Shown: one piece after another, positions 24,762 through 34,465 of the stretch
Position numbering within the stretch: position 1 is the stretch's first letter
How the letters are laid out: each line of letters opens with the position of its first letter
Assembly: GCF_003287935.1 (NCBI RefSeq)
Contig: NZ_CP030287.1
Coordinates: 6,413,227-6,477,226, forward strand
Source: Streptomyces sp. ICC1
GTDB taxonomy: Bacteria; Actinomycetota; Actinomycetes; Streptomycetales; Streptomycetaceae
DNA length: 64,000 nt
Direction: 5' to 3'
Translations under genes and position numbers: made by a program
The notes under the pieces: model-generated
The model's input: only the letters and a program-made list of their open reading frames with translations
What the model was told of the DNA's origin: nothing
The model's database searches: none

Positions 24762-25817
24762 ATGCGCTGGGACAATCTGACCAGCGGCACCGGGGACGGC
24801 GCAGGGGCCGCCGCCGGTGGGCCCGCCGCGCTCTTCGGGGCCGACGCCGTCGTCACCCGCACCTTCGACACCCCCGAGTTCCGGGGCATCACCTTCCACG
24901 AGGTCCGCGCCCGCTCGATCCTCAACCGGGTCCCCGGCGCCTCGCGCATGCCCTTCGAGTGGACCGTGAACCCGTACCGGGGCTGCAGCCACGCGTGCGT
25001 CTACTGCTTCGCCCGCAAGACGCACGGCTACCTCGACCTCGACACCGGCATCGGCTTCGACACCCAGATCGTCGTGAAGACCAACGCCCCCGAACTGCTG
25101 CGCCGCGAGCTGGCCTCCCGCCGCTGGACCGGAGCGCACGTCGCGATGGGCACCAACGTCGACTGCTACCAGCGCGCCGAGGGCCGCTACCGCCTCATGC
25201 CCGGGATCATCGAGGCGCTGCGGGAGCGCGCCAACCCCTTCTCGATCCTCACCAAGGGCACCCTGATCCTGCGCGACCTGCCCCTCCTCCAAGAGGCCGC
25301 CGCCGTCGCCGACGTCGGGATCTCCGTCTCCGTGGGCTTCACCGACACCGCCCTGTGGCGCACGGTCGAGCCCGGCACCCCCTCCCCCGGTGCCCGGCTG
25401 CAGGCCGTGCGCACCCTCACCGACGCCGGCATCGAGTGCGGGGTGCTGATGGCCCCGGTGGTCCCCTTCCTCGGTGACTCCCCGGAGCAGCTGCGGGCCA
25501 CCGTCCGGGCCGTGGCCGAGTCGGGCGCGACCTCCGTGACACCCCTGGTACTCCATCTGCGGCCCGGGGCGCGCGAGTGGTTCACGGCCTGGCTGGGCGA
25601 GCACCACCCGCACCTGGTCGAGCGGTACGCGCGGATGTACGCGGGCGGCTCGTACGCGCCGACCTGGTACCAGCGCGCGATCACCCGCCAAGTCCACGAG
25701 CTCGCCACCGAATTCGGCATCGGTCCCGGCGGGCGCGGCGCGGCCCCTCGGACCCCCGTACCCGAGCGGCCGGCCGACCCCGCTCCCGCCGGGCCGGCCC
25801 AGCTGAGCCTGCTCTGA
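24762..25817 (+). CDS. Rv2578c-family radical SAM protein (spore photoproduct lyase-like)
   Basis: 351-residue radical S-adenosylmethionine enzyme. The cluster motif GCSHACVYCF (CxxxCxxC, ~80-88) binds the 4Fe-4S centre; NPYRGC before it and MGTNVDCYQ, ILTKGTLILRD, VSVGFTD after it are conserved in the SplB/Rv2578c group. The reaction is unknown, but relation to spore photoproduct lyase and the SOS-like box upstream point to DNA repair or damage response. A Pro/Ala-rich C-terminal tail ends in AQLSLL, which resembles a QLxLF-type beta-clamp binding motif; that is speculative. GGGAGG ribosome-binding site 6 bp before the ATG. Confidence 0.9.
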   Translation: MRWDNLTSGTGDGAGAAAGGPAALFGADAVVTRTFDTPEFRGITFHEVRARSILNRVPGASRMPFEWTVNPYRGCSHACVYCFARKTHGYLDLDTGIGFDTQIVVKTNAPELLRRELASRRWTGAHVAMGTNVDCYQRAEGRYRLMPGIIEALRERANPFSILTKGTLILRDLPLLQEAAAVADVGISVSVGFTDTALWRTVEPGTPSPGARLQAVRTLTDAGIECGVLMAPVVPFLGDSPEQLRATVRAVAESGATSVTPLVLHLRPGAREWFTAWLGEHHPHLVERYARMYAGGSYAPTWYQRAITRQVHELATEFGIGPGGRGAAPRTPVPERPADPAPAGPAQLSLL

Positions 25818-25941
25818 GTGGCAGCCGGGCTCCCCGGGCCCGGTGAAAGGTCATCACATCGGGCCAATGAGCGGTCCAATCCCGCTTTCCGGGCGCGGGT
25901 TCCGGGACGATTCCGCCCAGAACCCTCGGCTGGGAGGCCCC

Positions 25942-27528
25942 ATGCTGCATCCGATGAACAAGCGCGGTCCCTCGAAGAAGCGCGCCGCCGTCCTGCTGGC
26001 GCTCTCCACCGTCGCCGCTTCCGCGTTCGCGGCCCCGGTCACGGCCGCCGCCCCGGCCGCGCCGGCGCCCGCGCCCGCCCCGTTGAAGTGGGCCGACTGC
26101 GTGACCCCGCGCTACCCGACGCTCCAGTGCGCCTCCCTCAAGGTCCCCCTCGACCACGACGAACCGGCCGGCCGCCAGATCTCCCTCGCCCTGACCCGGG
26201 TCCCGCACACCGCCGCCCGCTCCCAGGGGCCGCTGCTGGTCAACCCCGGCGGCCCCGGGGGCAGCGGCCGCACCCTGGCCGGGTACATCGCCTCGGCGCT
26301 GCCCAAGGACGTCGCCGCCCAGTACGACGTGATCGGCTTCGACCCGCGCGGCGTCGGCAAGAGCGAGCCCGCCCTGAACTGCGGCGCCGGCCACTTCACC
26401 CCCGTACGGCCCGACTCCGTACCGCTGGACGGGGAGACCGAGCGGGCCAACCTGGCGCGGGTGAAGGCCTTCGCCGAGTCCTGCCAGACCAAGCACGCGG
26501 ACGTCCTGCCCCACATCGGCACCGTCTCGGCGGCCCGCGACATCGAGGTGCTGCGCACCGCCCTGCGCGCGGACAAGCTGAGCTACTTCGGCTACTCGTA
26601 CGGGACCTACCTGGGCGCGGTGTACGCCAAGCTCCACCCCGACCGGGTGCACCGCCTGGTCCTGGACTCCGTCGTGGACCCGGCCGGGGTCTGGTACGAG
26701 GACAACCTCGCGCAGGACCAGGCCTTCGACGCCCGCCACAAGTCCTTCCTCGCGTGGGTGGCCCGGTACGACTCCACCTACCGCCTCGGCACCGACCCGG
26801 CCCGGGTCGAGGCCCGCTGGTACGAGATGCGCGCCGCGCTGCGCGAGAACCCGGCGGGGGCGAAGGTGGGCGCGGCCGAGCTCGAGGACACCTTCATGCC
26901 GGGCGGCTACTTCAACGGCTACTGGCCCCACCTCGCGGCGGCCTTCTCGGCGTACGCGGTGGACGGCGACCCGAAGCCGCTGGTCGCCGCCTACGAGCGG
27001 TTCGGCGCGGTGGAGCCGTCGGCGGGCAACAGCTACAGCGTGTACACGGCCGTCCAGTGCCGGGACTCGGCGTGGCCCAAGGACTGGAACCAGTGGCGGG
27101 CCGACATGTGGCGCACGCACGCCAAGGCGCCCTTCATGACCTGGAACAACGCCTGGTACAACGCCCCGTGCGCGTTCTGGCCGACCGAGCCGCTGCAGGC
27201 CCCGGACGTCACCAACACCGCCCTGCCGCAGGCGCTCCTCTTCCAGGCGACGGAGGACGCGGCGACCCCGTACGAGGGCGCGGTGAGCATGCGGCGCAAA
27301 CTGGCGGGCTCGGCGCTGGTGGTCGAGGAGGGCGGCGGCAACCACGGCGTCGCGCTCAGCGGCAACAAGTGCCTGGACGAGAAGCTGTCGGCGTACCTGC
27401 TGACGGGCAAGGCCGCGGACGCCGTCTGCCCCGCACAGCCGGCCCCCACGCCGCTCGCGGCGACGCGCGCGGTCCCGCCGTCGGCGGGCGGCGCGGCGCT
27501 GCACGGACTGCTCGGCTTCCGGGGGTGA
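25942..27528 (+). CDS. Secreted tripeptidyl aminopeptidase (alpha/beta hydrolase, SlpD/Tap-like)
   Basis: Exported serine peptidase of 528 residues. A signal peptide (PSKKRAAVLLALSTVAASAF then AAP) precedes an alpha/beta hydrolase: LLVNPGGPGGSG (oxyanion-hole HGGP-like), GFDPRGVGKS, FGYSYGTYLGAVYA (~215, Ser nucleophile GYSYG), and the TAP C-terminal domain with LFQATEDAATPYEGAV (Asp) and GGGNHGVAL (His). These enzymes remove tripeptides from the N-termini of extracellular proteins and process secreted proteins. ATG 25942 is preceded by GGGAGG at 5 bp; longer upstream starts lack a ribosome-binding site. Monocistronic by position. Confidence 0.93.
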   Translation: MLHPMNKRGPSKKRAAVLLALSTVAASAFAAPVTAAAPAAPAPAPAPLKWADCVTPRYPTLQCASLKVPLDHDEPAGRQISLALTRVPHTAARSQGPLLVNPGGPGGSGRTLAGYIASALPKDVAAQYDVIGFDPRGVGKSEPALNCGAGHFTPVRPDSVPLDGETERANLARVKAFAESCQTKHADVLPHIGTVSAARDIEVLRTALRADKLSYFGYSYGTYLGAVYAKLHPDRVHRLVLDSVVDPAGVWYEDNLAQDQAFDARHKSFLAWVARYDSTYRLGTDPARVEARWYEMRAALRENPAGAKVGAAELEDTFMPGGYFNGYWPHLAAAFSAYAVDGDPKPLVAAYERFGAVEPSAGNSYSVYTAVQCRDSAWPKDWNQWRADMWRTHAKAPFMTWNNAWYNAPCAFWPTEPLQAPDVTNTALPQALLFQATEDAATPYEGAVSMRRKLAGSALVVEEGGGNHGVALSGNKCLDEKLSAYLLTGKAADAVCPAQPAPTPLAATRAVPPSAGGAALHGLLGFRG

Positions 27529-27565
27529 GCGGCGGCGGCCGATCCGCCCGGGCACAATCGGAGCC

Positions 27566-28087
27566 ATGACAACCAACAGCCACCTCACCCGCGTCGCCGC
27601 TCCCGAGGGCGTCGCCGCGGGCACCGGATACAGCCATGTCGTATGGGGCACGGGGCGGTTCGTCGCCGTGTCCGGGCAGTGCGCCTTCGACGAGAAGGGC
27701 GAGGTGGTGGGTGAGGGCGACGCCGCCGCCCAGGCCCGGCAGGTGTTCGAGAACCTGCGGCGCTGCCTGGCGGCGGCCGGGGCCACGTTCGAGGACGTGG
27801 TGAAGCTGACGTACTTCGTCACGGACGTCGCCCACCTCCCGGCGGTGCGCGCGGCCCGTGACGAGGTGATCGACCGGGACCGCGTCCCGGCCTCCTCCGC
27901 GGTCCAGGTGGCGGCGCTCGTCCGGCCCGAACTGCTGCTGGAGATCGAGGCCTTCGCGATCGTGGCGGAGCGGGCCGGGTCCGGGTCCGGGTCCGCGAAC
28001 AGGGCCGAGAGCGAGACCGGGACCGGCTTCCGGACCGGGTCCGGGGCCGGCTTCGGGACCGGGTTCAAGACCGGGTTCGCTAGCTGA
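27566..28087 (+). CDS. RidA-family protein with repetitive tail
   Basis: 173 residues. The first ~135 are a RidA (YjgF/UK114) domain: SHVVWGTGRFVAVSGQC, FENLRRCLAAAGATFEDVV, TYFVTD, PASSAVQVAALVRPELLLEI; the strand carrying the imine-hydrolysing Arg is VAALVRPEL. RidA removes reactive 2-aminoacrylate-type imines. The last ~38 residues are a Gly/Thr/Ser/Phe repeat (TGTGFRTGSGAGFGTGF) encoded by imperfect GACCGGGTTC-like units, not part of the fold. The repeat runs into the 3' end of the convergent HEAT gene with an 8-bp overlap. Confidence 0.9.
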   Translation: MTTNSHLTRVAAPEGVAAGTGYSHVVWGTGRFVAVSGQCAFDEKGEVVGEGDAAAQARQVFENLRRCLAAAGATFEDVVKLTYFVTDVAHLPAVRAARDEVIDRDRVPASSAVQVAALVRPELLLEIEAFAIVAERAGSGSGSANRAESETGTGFRTGSGAGFGTGFKTGFAS

Positions 28088-28637
28088 GTTCCAGGCTCCG
28101 CAGGGCCGCGGTCGCCGCCACCGCCAGCCGGGGGTGCGCCTGGGCCCGGGCCAGGACCTCCCGGGCGCGCTGGTCGGCCAGCGCGCCCAGGCCCTCCACG
28201 CAGGCCAGGGCCACCCGCCAGTACGGGTCGTTCGGCGCGAGCAGCCGCCCGAGCGTGCGGATCAGCGCCGGGGCGGACTCCGGGGCGCGCAGCGCCGCCA
28301 GCAGCCGGACCGGGTGCAGGGCGTAGGCGGTGCGCAGTTCGTTCGTCGCCAGGGCCGCCGCCGCGCGGGCGGTGCGCGGGTCCCCGAGGACGGCCAGCGC
28401 CCGCGCGGCGGCCTCGCAGCGCGGCGGGTCCCGGTGGTTGAGCAGCAGGACCAGCGCTTCGAAGGCGCGCCGGTCGCCGGCCAGGCCCAGCCGGTAGGCC
28501 GCCAGTTCGCGGGCCCACAGCGGCAGCCCGGCGGAGGTCAGGGAGGCCGCGAGGCCGTTCGCGTCCGCGGCGAGCAGGGCCTCGTACTCCGGTGCCTGCC
28601 CGGCTTCCGCCCGCAGGCGTTCCAACACGTCGTTCAC
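28080..28637 (-). CDS. HEAT-repeat protein
   Basis: 185 residues of paired helices: WARELAAYRLGLAGDRRAFE, CEAAARALAVLGDPRTARAA, HPVRLLAALRAPESAPALIR and VALACVEGLGALADQRARE are four HEAT/PBS-lyase-type units. A scaffold or partner-binding protein; no catalytic motif, no signal. Partner unknown. Tail-to-tail with RidA. Confidence 0.82.
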   Translation of the reverse strand: MNDVLERLRAEAGQAPEYEALLAADANGLAASLTSAGLPLWARELAAYRLGLAGDRRAFEALVLLLNHRDPPRCEAAARALAVLGDPRTARAAAALATNELRTAYALHPVRLLAALRAPESAPALIRTLGRLLAPNDPYWRVALACVEGLGALADQRAREVLARAQAHPRLAVAATAALRSLELS

Positions 28638-29103
28638 GCCGCCACCTTAGGGGGGCGGGACGGCCGCCACGCGGGGTTCCGGGACTCGGGCGCCGGCCCC
28701 TCGCGCGGCCCTCGCCCCGTCTGTGCACGGCCCGCTCGAGAGTCGGTTGATCGATGATCGATGATCGGTACATTTGAGCGGCACAGGTCACATGTGCGCA
28801 CCCTGGCGGACCGGTTACCAGCGGGTTACTGTCCCTACAACACGTACGAGGGCGGCCTGGTGACGCAGCCACCTCGTACCAGTCGGTTCTGCACTACCCC
28901 CGTACGACCTCCGTACGACCTCACGGCGTGACCCCGGGACAGGGCTCCGCCGCTTCCGCCCTCCGGGCCGTTCCCCCTCGGACCACCACGTCCTGCCGGG
29001 AACTCCCGGCCGGGGCTCTCCCGCACGGCTTCCCGTTCGGCATCCGCGCGTGCTCCGCGCCGCGCGCCCCTCAGTCGTCACCCTCTTCCACTGGAGTCCC
29101 GCG
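28638..29103. promoter_or_regulatory. 466-bp non-coding region with several short direct repeats
   Basis: No gene seen. It holds ATCGATG repeats (28750-28766), GTTAC-N6-GTTAC (28814-28829, one helical turn apart) and two adjacent CGTACGACCTC copies (28901-28922). These lie upstream of the double 3-hydroxyacyl-CoA dehydrogenase and may bind its regulator; which repeat matters cannot be told from sequence. Confidence 0.4.
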
Positions 29104-30936
29104 ATGGACCTTCCGTCCACGTCCAGTCAGTCCTCCCCCTCCTCCCAGCCCGTGCGTCCGGCGCTGCAGACCATCGCGATCGTCGGTCTCGGCACGATGG
29201 GCTCCGGCATCGCCGAGGTCCTCGCCCGGGCCGGCCGCGAGGTCGTCGGCATCGACGTCAGCGAGGCCGCCGCCCGCCGGGCCACCGCTTCCCTCGCGGC
29301 GGCCACCGCCCGCTCCGTCACCAAGGGCCTGCTCACCGAGCAGGAGCGCGAGGGCGTGCTCGCCCGCTTCCGCACCTTCTCCGAGCTGGGAGCCGCCGCC
29401 GACGCCGATCTGGTCATCGAGGTGGTCCCGGAGTCCTACGAGCTCAAGCAGCGCATCTTCCGCGAGCTCGACGCGATCGTGCGGCCCACCGCGATCCTGG
29501 CCACCGGCACCAACGCCCTGTCGGTGACGCGGATGGCCGCCGAGTCCCGGCGCCCGGAGCGCGTGGTCGGCCTGCACTTCTTCAACCCGGCCCCGGCGAT
29601 GAAGCTGGTCGAGGTCGTCTCCAGCGTGCTGACGGCCCCGCCGGCCGTCGAGGCGGTCACCGCACTGGCCCGCGAGCTCGGCAAGGAGCCCGTCGCGGTC
29701 GGCGACCGCCCGGGGTTCGTCGCCGACGGCCTGCTGTTCGGCTACCTCAACCAGGCCGCCGCCATGTACGAGGCGAAGTACGCCTCCCGCGAGGACATCG
29801 ACGCGGCCATGAAGCTGGGCTGCGGTCTGCCGATGGGCCCGCTCGCGCTGCTCGACCTGATCGGCGTGGACACCGCCCGCACCGTCCTGGAGGCCATGTA
29901 CACGGCCTCCGGCGACCGGCTGCACGCCCCGGCCCCGATCCTCGGCCACCTCGCCGAGGCGGGCCTGACCGGGCAGAAGTCCGGGCGCGGGTTCTACACG
30001 TACGAGGCCGCGGGCAGCCAGGTCGTCGTGCGCGACCTGCAGACTCCGCCGGACGGGGAGCTGGTCCGGGCGAGCCGCCCGGTGAACTCGGTCGGCGTCG
30101 CCGGTTCGGGCACGATGGCGAGCGGCATCGCGCAGGTCTTCGCGCAGGCCGGTTTCCCCGTCGTGCTCGCGGCCCGCAGCCAGGAGAAGGCGGACGCGGC
30201 CAAGGCCGCGATCGGCAAGTCGCTCGGCCGCGCCGTGGACCGGGGCCGGCTGTCGGCGGAGGCGGCCGCGGCCACCCTCGGCCGGATCACGCCGGCGGGC
30301 TCGCTGGACGCGTTCGCCGAGGTGGACCTGGCCGTCGAGGCCGTCGCCGAGGACCTGGCCGTCAAGCAGGACCTGTTCCAGTCGCTGGACAAGGTCTGCA
30401 AGCCGGGCGCGGTGCTGGCCACCACGACCTCCTCGCTGCCGGTGATCGCGATCGCCCGCGCCACCGCGCGGCCCGAGGACGTGATCGGCATGCACTTCTT
30501 CAACCCGGCTCCGGCGATGAAGCTCGTCGAGGTGGTCCGCACCGTGCTGACCGCCGACGACGTGCACGCCACGGTCCGCGGGATCTGCGGCCAGGTGCGC
30601 AAGCACGCGGTCGACTGCGGGGACCGGGCCGGCTTCATCGTGAACGCGCTGCTGTTCCCGTACCTCAACAACGCGATCAAGATGGTCGAGCAGCACTACG
30701 CCGGCATCGACGACATCGACGCGGCGATGAAGCTGGGCGGCGGCTACCCGATGGGGCCCTTCGAGCTCCTGGACGTGGTCGGCCTGGACGTGTCGCTGGC
30801 CATCGAGCAGGTCCTGCACAAGGAGTTCCGCGACCCGGGTCTGGCCCCGTCCCCGCTGCTCGAGCACCTGGTGGCGGCGGGCTGCCTGGGCCGGAAGACC
30901 GGCCGCGGATTCCGTGAGTACGCCCCCCGCCGGTAA
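29104..30936 (+). CDS. 3-hydroxyacyl-CoA (3-hydroxybutyryl-CoA) dehydrogenase, internally duplicated
   Basis: 610 residues made of two complete HBDH modules. Module 1 (about 20-300): IVGLGTMGSGIAEVLARAG as NAD-binding Rossmann loop, HFFNPAPAMKLVEVV with the catalytic His, and DLIGVDTARTVLEAMY. Module 2 (about 318-605): VAGSGTMASGIAQVFAQAGF, again HFFNPAPAMKLVEVV, then DVVGLDVSLAIEQVLH. Each oxidises (S)-3-hydroxyacyl-CoA to the 3-keto compound in fatty-acid beta-oxidation or butyrate/PHB-type metabolism. Module 2 has Ala for the usual third Gly position of the Rossmann loop (GTMASG) and lacks the acidic ADP-ribose residue (VLAAR instead of GID), so its cofactor preference may differ. GGAG ribosome-binding site before ATG 29104. 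Confidence 0.93.
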   Translation: MDLPSTSSQSSPSSQPVRPALQTIAIVGLGTMGSGIAEVLARAGREVVGIDVSEAAARRATASLAAATARSVTKGLLTEQEREGVLARFRTFSELGAAADADLVIEVVPESYELKQRIFRELDAIVRPTAILATGTNALSVTRMAAESRRPERVVGLHFFNPAPAMKLVEVVSSVLTAPPAVEAVTALARELGKEPVAVGDRPGFVADGLLFGYLNQAAAMYEAKYASREDIDAAMKLGCGLPMGPLALLDLIGVDTARTVLEAMYTASGDRLHAPAPILGHLAEAGLTGQKSGRGFYTYEAAGSQVVVRDLQTPPDGELVRASRPVNSVGVAGSGTMASGIAQVFAQAGFPVVLAARSQEKADAAKAAIGKSLGRAVDRGRLSAEAAAATLGRITPAGSLDAFAEVDLAVEAVAEDLAVKQDLFQSLDKVCKPGAVLATTTSSLPVIAIARATARPEDVIGMHFFNPAPAMKLVEVVRTVLTADDVHATVRGICGQVRKHAVDCGDRAGFIVNALLFPYLNNAIKMVEQHYAGIDDIDAAMKLGGGYPMGPFELLDVVGLDVSLAIEQVLHKEFRDPGLAPSPLLEHLVAAGCLGRKTGRGFREYAPRR

Positions 30937-31290
30937 CCGACGGCGGGCCATCGAGCCGGATGCGTGGGGAGGGCTGCTCGGGTCTGCCGGACCCTCACGG
31001 CAGGCCGTACCCTCCGAGCCCAGTGCGGGCCCTCCCCCGCATCCATCCCCGTCCCACCGGGAAGGGGAAAGGGCGAGGCCAGGGGGGCCCGGCCGGTCTA
31101 GCACGGGCGGCGGGAGGTCACCAGGAGGTGGACCGGGTTCCGGTCGGCGACGGGCCGGATCGCGGTCCTCGGTGGGGCCGGGGCAGCGGGCCGCAGGCCC
31201 CGGGCCCGTTCACCCGCAGTCCACCCCGGCGGCGGCGATCCGCCGGGTTTGTCGGTGGGGATTGTCAGCCGGTCGTGCTTTGCTGGAGGC
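30937..31290. other. 354-bp intergenic stretch without a recognised gene
   Basis: A short hairpin (CCCGCCG/CGGCGGG) overlaps the dehydrogenase stop and could terminate it. The rest is GC-rich (GGGAAGGGGAAAGGG, GGGGGGCCC) with no convincing frame. GCTGGAGGC just before 31291 is the ribosome-binding site of the next gene. Confidence 0.5.
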
Positions 31291-32115
31291 ATGATCGATG
31301 AATTCCTCGCCCGTGACCTGTCCGCCGTCGACGAGGCCGTCCGCAAGGCGGCGGCGATCGAGATCATGCCGAGATTCCGCCAGCTCGCCGACCACGAGGT
31401 GGACCAGAAGAGCGGTCCGCACGACCTGGTGACCGATGCCGACCGCAAGGCCGAGGAGTACCTCACGGCCGCCCTGACCAGGCTGCTGCCCGGGTCCGCC
31501 GTGGTCGGCGAGGAAGCGGTGCACGCGGACCCGGGGGTGTACGGGGCGCTGCGCGAAGACGCCCCGGTGTGGATCGTGGACCCGGTCGACGGGACCCGGC
31601 AGTTCGTGCACGGCGACCCGGCGTTCTGCACGCTGGTCGCGCTCGCGCACCGCGGGGAGATACTCGCCTCCTGGACCTTCGCCCCGGCGCTGGAGGAGAT
31701 GTCCACGGCGGTGCGCGGCCAGGGCGCCTACGTCAACGGGGTGCGGATCCACAGCGGTTCGCCGGAGCCGGGCGCCGACCTGCGGGTCGCCACCGCCCAC
31801 CCGCTGTACACCTCCGAGGAGGACCGGCGGAACCTGGCGCGCCTCGAGGTGCCCGGAATCGCGGCCCGTCCGTGCGGCTCGGCGGGGCTGGAGTACCTGC
31901 GGGTGGCCCGGGGCGAGATGGACGGCCTGGCCTTCACCTGGCCGTCGGCCTGGGACCACGCGGCCGGGCTGCTGCTCGTCGCCGAGGCCGGCGGCGCGCA
32001 GAGCACCGTCGACCGGGTCCCCTTCCGGGTGGACCGGGACAACGCGCTGCCGTTCGCGGTCGGCCGGGACGAGGCCACGGCGGTGCGGATCCGGGAGCTG
32101 CTGCGGGGCGAGTGA
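31291..32115 (+). CDS. Inositol monophosphatase-family phosphatase
   Basis: 274 residues, Mg-dependent phosphatase. Metal and catalytic motifs: [22 protein letters not shown] (Glu of GEE), [15 protein letters not shown] (DPxDGT) and the late [18 protein letters not shown] (WDxAAG). The family covers inositol-1-phosphatases, histidinol-phosphatases (HisN-type) and 3'-phosphoadenosine phosphatases; the sequence does not separate these by eye. Start ATG 31291 with GGAGG 5 bp upstream. Followed, after about 110 bp, by the FAD oxidoreductase. Confidence 0.92.
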   Translation: MIDEFLARDLSAVDEAVRKAAAIEIMPRFRQLADHEVDQKSGPHDLVTDADRKAEEYLTAALTRLLPGSAVVGEEAVHADPGVYGALREDAPVWIVDPVDGTRQFVHGDPAFCTLVALAHRGEILASWTFAPALEEMSTAVRGQGAYVNGVRIHSGSPEPGADLRVATAHPLYTSEEDRRNLARLEVPGIAARPCGSAGLEYLRVARGEMDGLAFTWPSAWDHAAGLLLVAEAGGAQSTVDRVPFRVDRDNALPFAVGRDEATAVRIRELLRGE

Positions 32116-32224
32116 GCACCCGGCTGCGCCCAGGGCGAACGGAGTTGGCGCGGATCGCGGATCCCGCCCCTGGACAGGCGCAATACCCTGGGGGCGGTGG
32201 CGCCGCCGGACGAAGGAGTCGCAA

Positions 32225-33646
32225 GTGCCGTCGATTCTCGATGCGGTCGTGGTGGGGGCCGGGCCCAATGGGCTGACGGCCGCCGTCGAACTGGCCCGGC
32301 GCGGCTTCTCGGTGGCCGTCTTCGAAGCCGCCGACACCGTCGGCGGCGGGGCGCGGACCGAGGAGCTGACCCTCCCCGGCTTCCGGCACGACCCCTGCTC
32401 GGCGGTGCACCCGCTGGGTGCCGGCTCGCCGGTCTTCGCCACCATGCCGCTGAAGCGGTACGGGCTGGAGTGGCTGCACGCCCCGCTGCCCATGGCGCAC
32501 CCCTTCGACGACGGCACGGCGGCCGTGCTCTCCCGCTCGGTGGCGCAGACGGCGGCCTCCTTCGGGCCGCGCGACGCGGGCACCTACCGGCGGCTGGTGG
32601 ATCCCTTCCTGGGCAAGTGGGACTCCCTGGCCCGGGACTTCATGTCGCTGCCGAGCACCGCGCTGCCCCGGGACCCGCTCACCCTGGCCCGCTTCGGGCT
32701 CGTCGGCCTGCCGCCGTCCACCTGGCTGCTGCGCCGCTTCGAGGACGAGCGGGCCCGCGCGCTGTTCGCCGGGCTCGTCGCGCACGTCATCTCCCCGCTC
32801 GGCGGGATCGGGACCGGCGCCGTCGGGCTGGTCTTCGCGCTCGCCGCGCACGCGAACGGCTGGCCGATGCCGCGCGGCGGCTCGCAGTCGCTCTCGGACG
32901 CCCTCGCCGGGTACCTGCGCGACCTCGGCGGCACGATCCACACCGGGTTCGAGGTCAAGAGGCTCGACGACCTCCCGCCGGCCCGGGCGTACGTCTTCGA
33001 CACCTCGCCGACCGCGCTGGCCCGCATCGCGCGCCTGGGCCGCGTGTACGACGGCTACCGCTACGGCGCCTCCGTGTTCAAGATCGACTACGCCCTGGAC
33101 GGGCCCGTCCCCTGGACGGCCGAGGAGCCGCGCCGGGCCGGGACGGTCCAGATCGGCCCGCGCACCCGCGACATCGACGCCGCCCTGCAGCTGGCCTCCG
33201 GCGGGCGGGCCCCGCGCACTCCCTTCCTCATCACCGCCCAGCCCAGCCTGGTCGACCCCGGCCGGGCGCCCGAGGGCAAGCACGTGTTCTGGGCGTACGG
33301 ACACGTCCCCGCGGGCTGGGACGGCGACCTGACCGACGCCGTCGAGCGGCAGCTGGAGCGCTTCGCCCCGGGCTTCCGTGACCTCGTCCTCGCCCGCGCC
33401 ACGGCCGGCCCGCCGCAGCTCGCCGCCCGCAACCCCAACTACGTCGGCGGCGACATCGCCTGCGGCGCGGCGTCCGGGCTCCAGCTCCTCCTGCGGCCCC
33501 GGCTCACCCTGTCCCCGTACACGACGGCGCACCCGGCCGTGTTCCTCTGCTCCTCGGCCACCCCGCCCGGCCCCGGTGTGCACGGCATGTCGGGCCACAA
33601 CGCGGCCAAGGCCGTCTGGCGCCACCTGCGGAGGAAGAGCTCCTGA
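32225..33646 (+). CDS. FAD-dependent NAD(P)/phytoene desaturase-like oxidoreductase
   Basis: 473-residue flavoprotein. The N-terminus [21 protein letters not shown] is the Rossmann GxGxxG loop, followed by [20 protein letters not shown], a substrate cap (about 100-400) and the C-terminal FAD contact [26 protein letters not shown]. This is the CrtI-like branch (COG1233, as in actinobacterial carotenoid or pyridine-nucleotide oxidoreductases). No crt or terpenoid gene lies beside it, so a carotenoid role is not supported. GTG start 32225. The end faces the phosphopantetheinyl transferase gene. Confidence 0.9.
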   Translation: MPSILDAVVVGAGPNGLTAAVELARRGFSVAVFEAADTVGGGARTEELTLPGFRHDPCSAVHPLGAGSPVFATMPLKRYGLEWLHAPLPMAHPFDDGTAAVLSRSVAQTAASFGPRDAGTYRRLVDPFLGKWDSLARDFMSLPSTALPRDPLTLARFGLVGLPPSTWLLRRFEDERARALFAGLVAHVISPLGGIGTGAVGLVFALAAHANGWPMPRGGSQSLSDALAGYLRDLGGTIHTGFEVKRLDDLPPARAYVFDTSPTALARIARLGRVYDGYRYGASVFKIDYALDGPVPWTAEEPRRAGTVQIGPRTRDIDAALQLASGGRAPRTPFLITAQPSLVDPGRAPEGKHVFWAYGHVPAGWDGDLTDAVERQLERFAPGFRDLVLARATAGPPQLAARNPNYVGGDIACGAASGLQLLLRPRLTLSPYTTAHPAVFLCSSATPPGPGVHGMSGHNAAKAVWRHLRRKSS

Positions 33647-33689
33647 TCCCGCGCGGCACACCCGTCCCGCGCACCACGCCCGTCGAGTC

Positions 33690-34403
33690 CTACGCGGAGT
33701 CCGGGGCGCGGACGGCGAGGGCCGCCGTGTATCCGGGCGGGGCGGGCAGGTCGGCCAGGGTCCAGCCGGGGACCGCGGCCGGGGTGTCCGCGGAGCCGAC
33801 GTAGGGCTCCGCCAGCCCCAGTGCCAGGCCCGCCCCGGTGGCCTTGAGGCAGGCCTCCTTGCGGGTCCACACCCGGCCCAGCGCCGCGCGCCGGTCCGCC
33901 TCCGGGAGCGCGGTCAGTTCCGCGGTCTCCGCCGGGTGCAGGGTGGCCAGTACGTCGGCCGCGGCGGCCGCGCTCGGCACCTCCTCCACGTCGACCCCGA
34001 CCGGCACCCCGGCGAAGGCGAGGTAGGCCAGGTCGCCGCTGTGCGAGAGGGAGAAGTGCGGGGCGCCCCCGGCCACGGCGGGCCGCCCGTGCGGGCCGCC
34101 GCAGCACGGGCACGTCTCGCGGACCAGCACCACCTCCGCCGGGTCCAGCCCGAGGTGGCCGCCGAGCAGCACCCGCAGCCCCACGTGCGAGGCCACGTAG
34201 CGGCGCCGGTCCTCCGTTCGCAGGAACTTCCCGGCCCGCGCCCGCTCGCCGGCGTCCAGCATCGCGGGCGCCCCGGTGACCGGGTACCCGCCGACGAGGT
34301 CGCGGGTGGTGTCCAGAGCCCACACCGCCACGTCCGAACCCGCGGACGGCGTCCGGATCCGAGGAGCGTCGCTGCCGAGGCGGTTCACGTCGTATGTACC
34401 CAC
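33690..34403 (-). CDS. Sfp-type 4'-phosphopantetheinyl transferase
   Basis: 237 residues. Motifs of the Sfp/AcpT superfamily: APHFSLSHSGDLAYLAF, VGVDVEEVPS (Mg-binding Asp and Glu) and RVWTRKEACLKATGAGL (WxxKEAxxKAxG). It transfers 4'-phosphopantetheine from CoA to carrier proteins; Sfp-type enzymes serve polyketide and nonribosomal peptide synthases. A Cys-rich stretch (RETCPCCGGPHG) between the domains is unusual but seen in several streptomycete members. GTG start 34403; divergent from the MFS gene with 62 bp between starts. No PKS/NRPS is in the window, so it may serve clusters elsewhere. Confidence 0.93.
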   Translation of the reverse strand: MGTYDVNRLGSDAPRIRTPSAGSDVAVWALDTTRDLVGGYPVTGAPAMLDAGERARAGKFLRTEDRRRYVASHVGLRVLLGGHLGLDPAEVVLVRETCPCCGGPHGRPAVAGGAPHFSLSHSGDLAYLAFAGVPVGVDVEEVPSAAAAADVLATLHPAETAELTALPEADRRAALGRVWTRKEACLKATGAGLALGLAEPYVGSADTPAAVPGWTLADLPAPPGYTAALAVRAPDSA

Positions 34404-34465
34404 CCGGTGAGCCTAAACGTCTTCGGGGCTTCCCCATTTCGGAAAACGCATTCCATTATCTGGCC

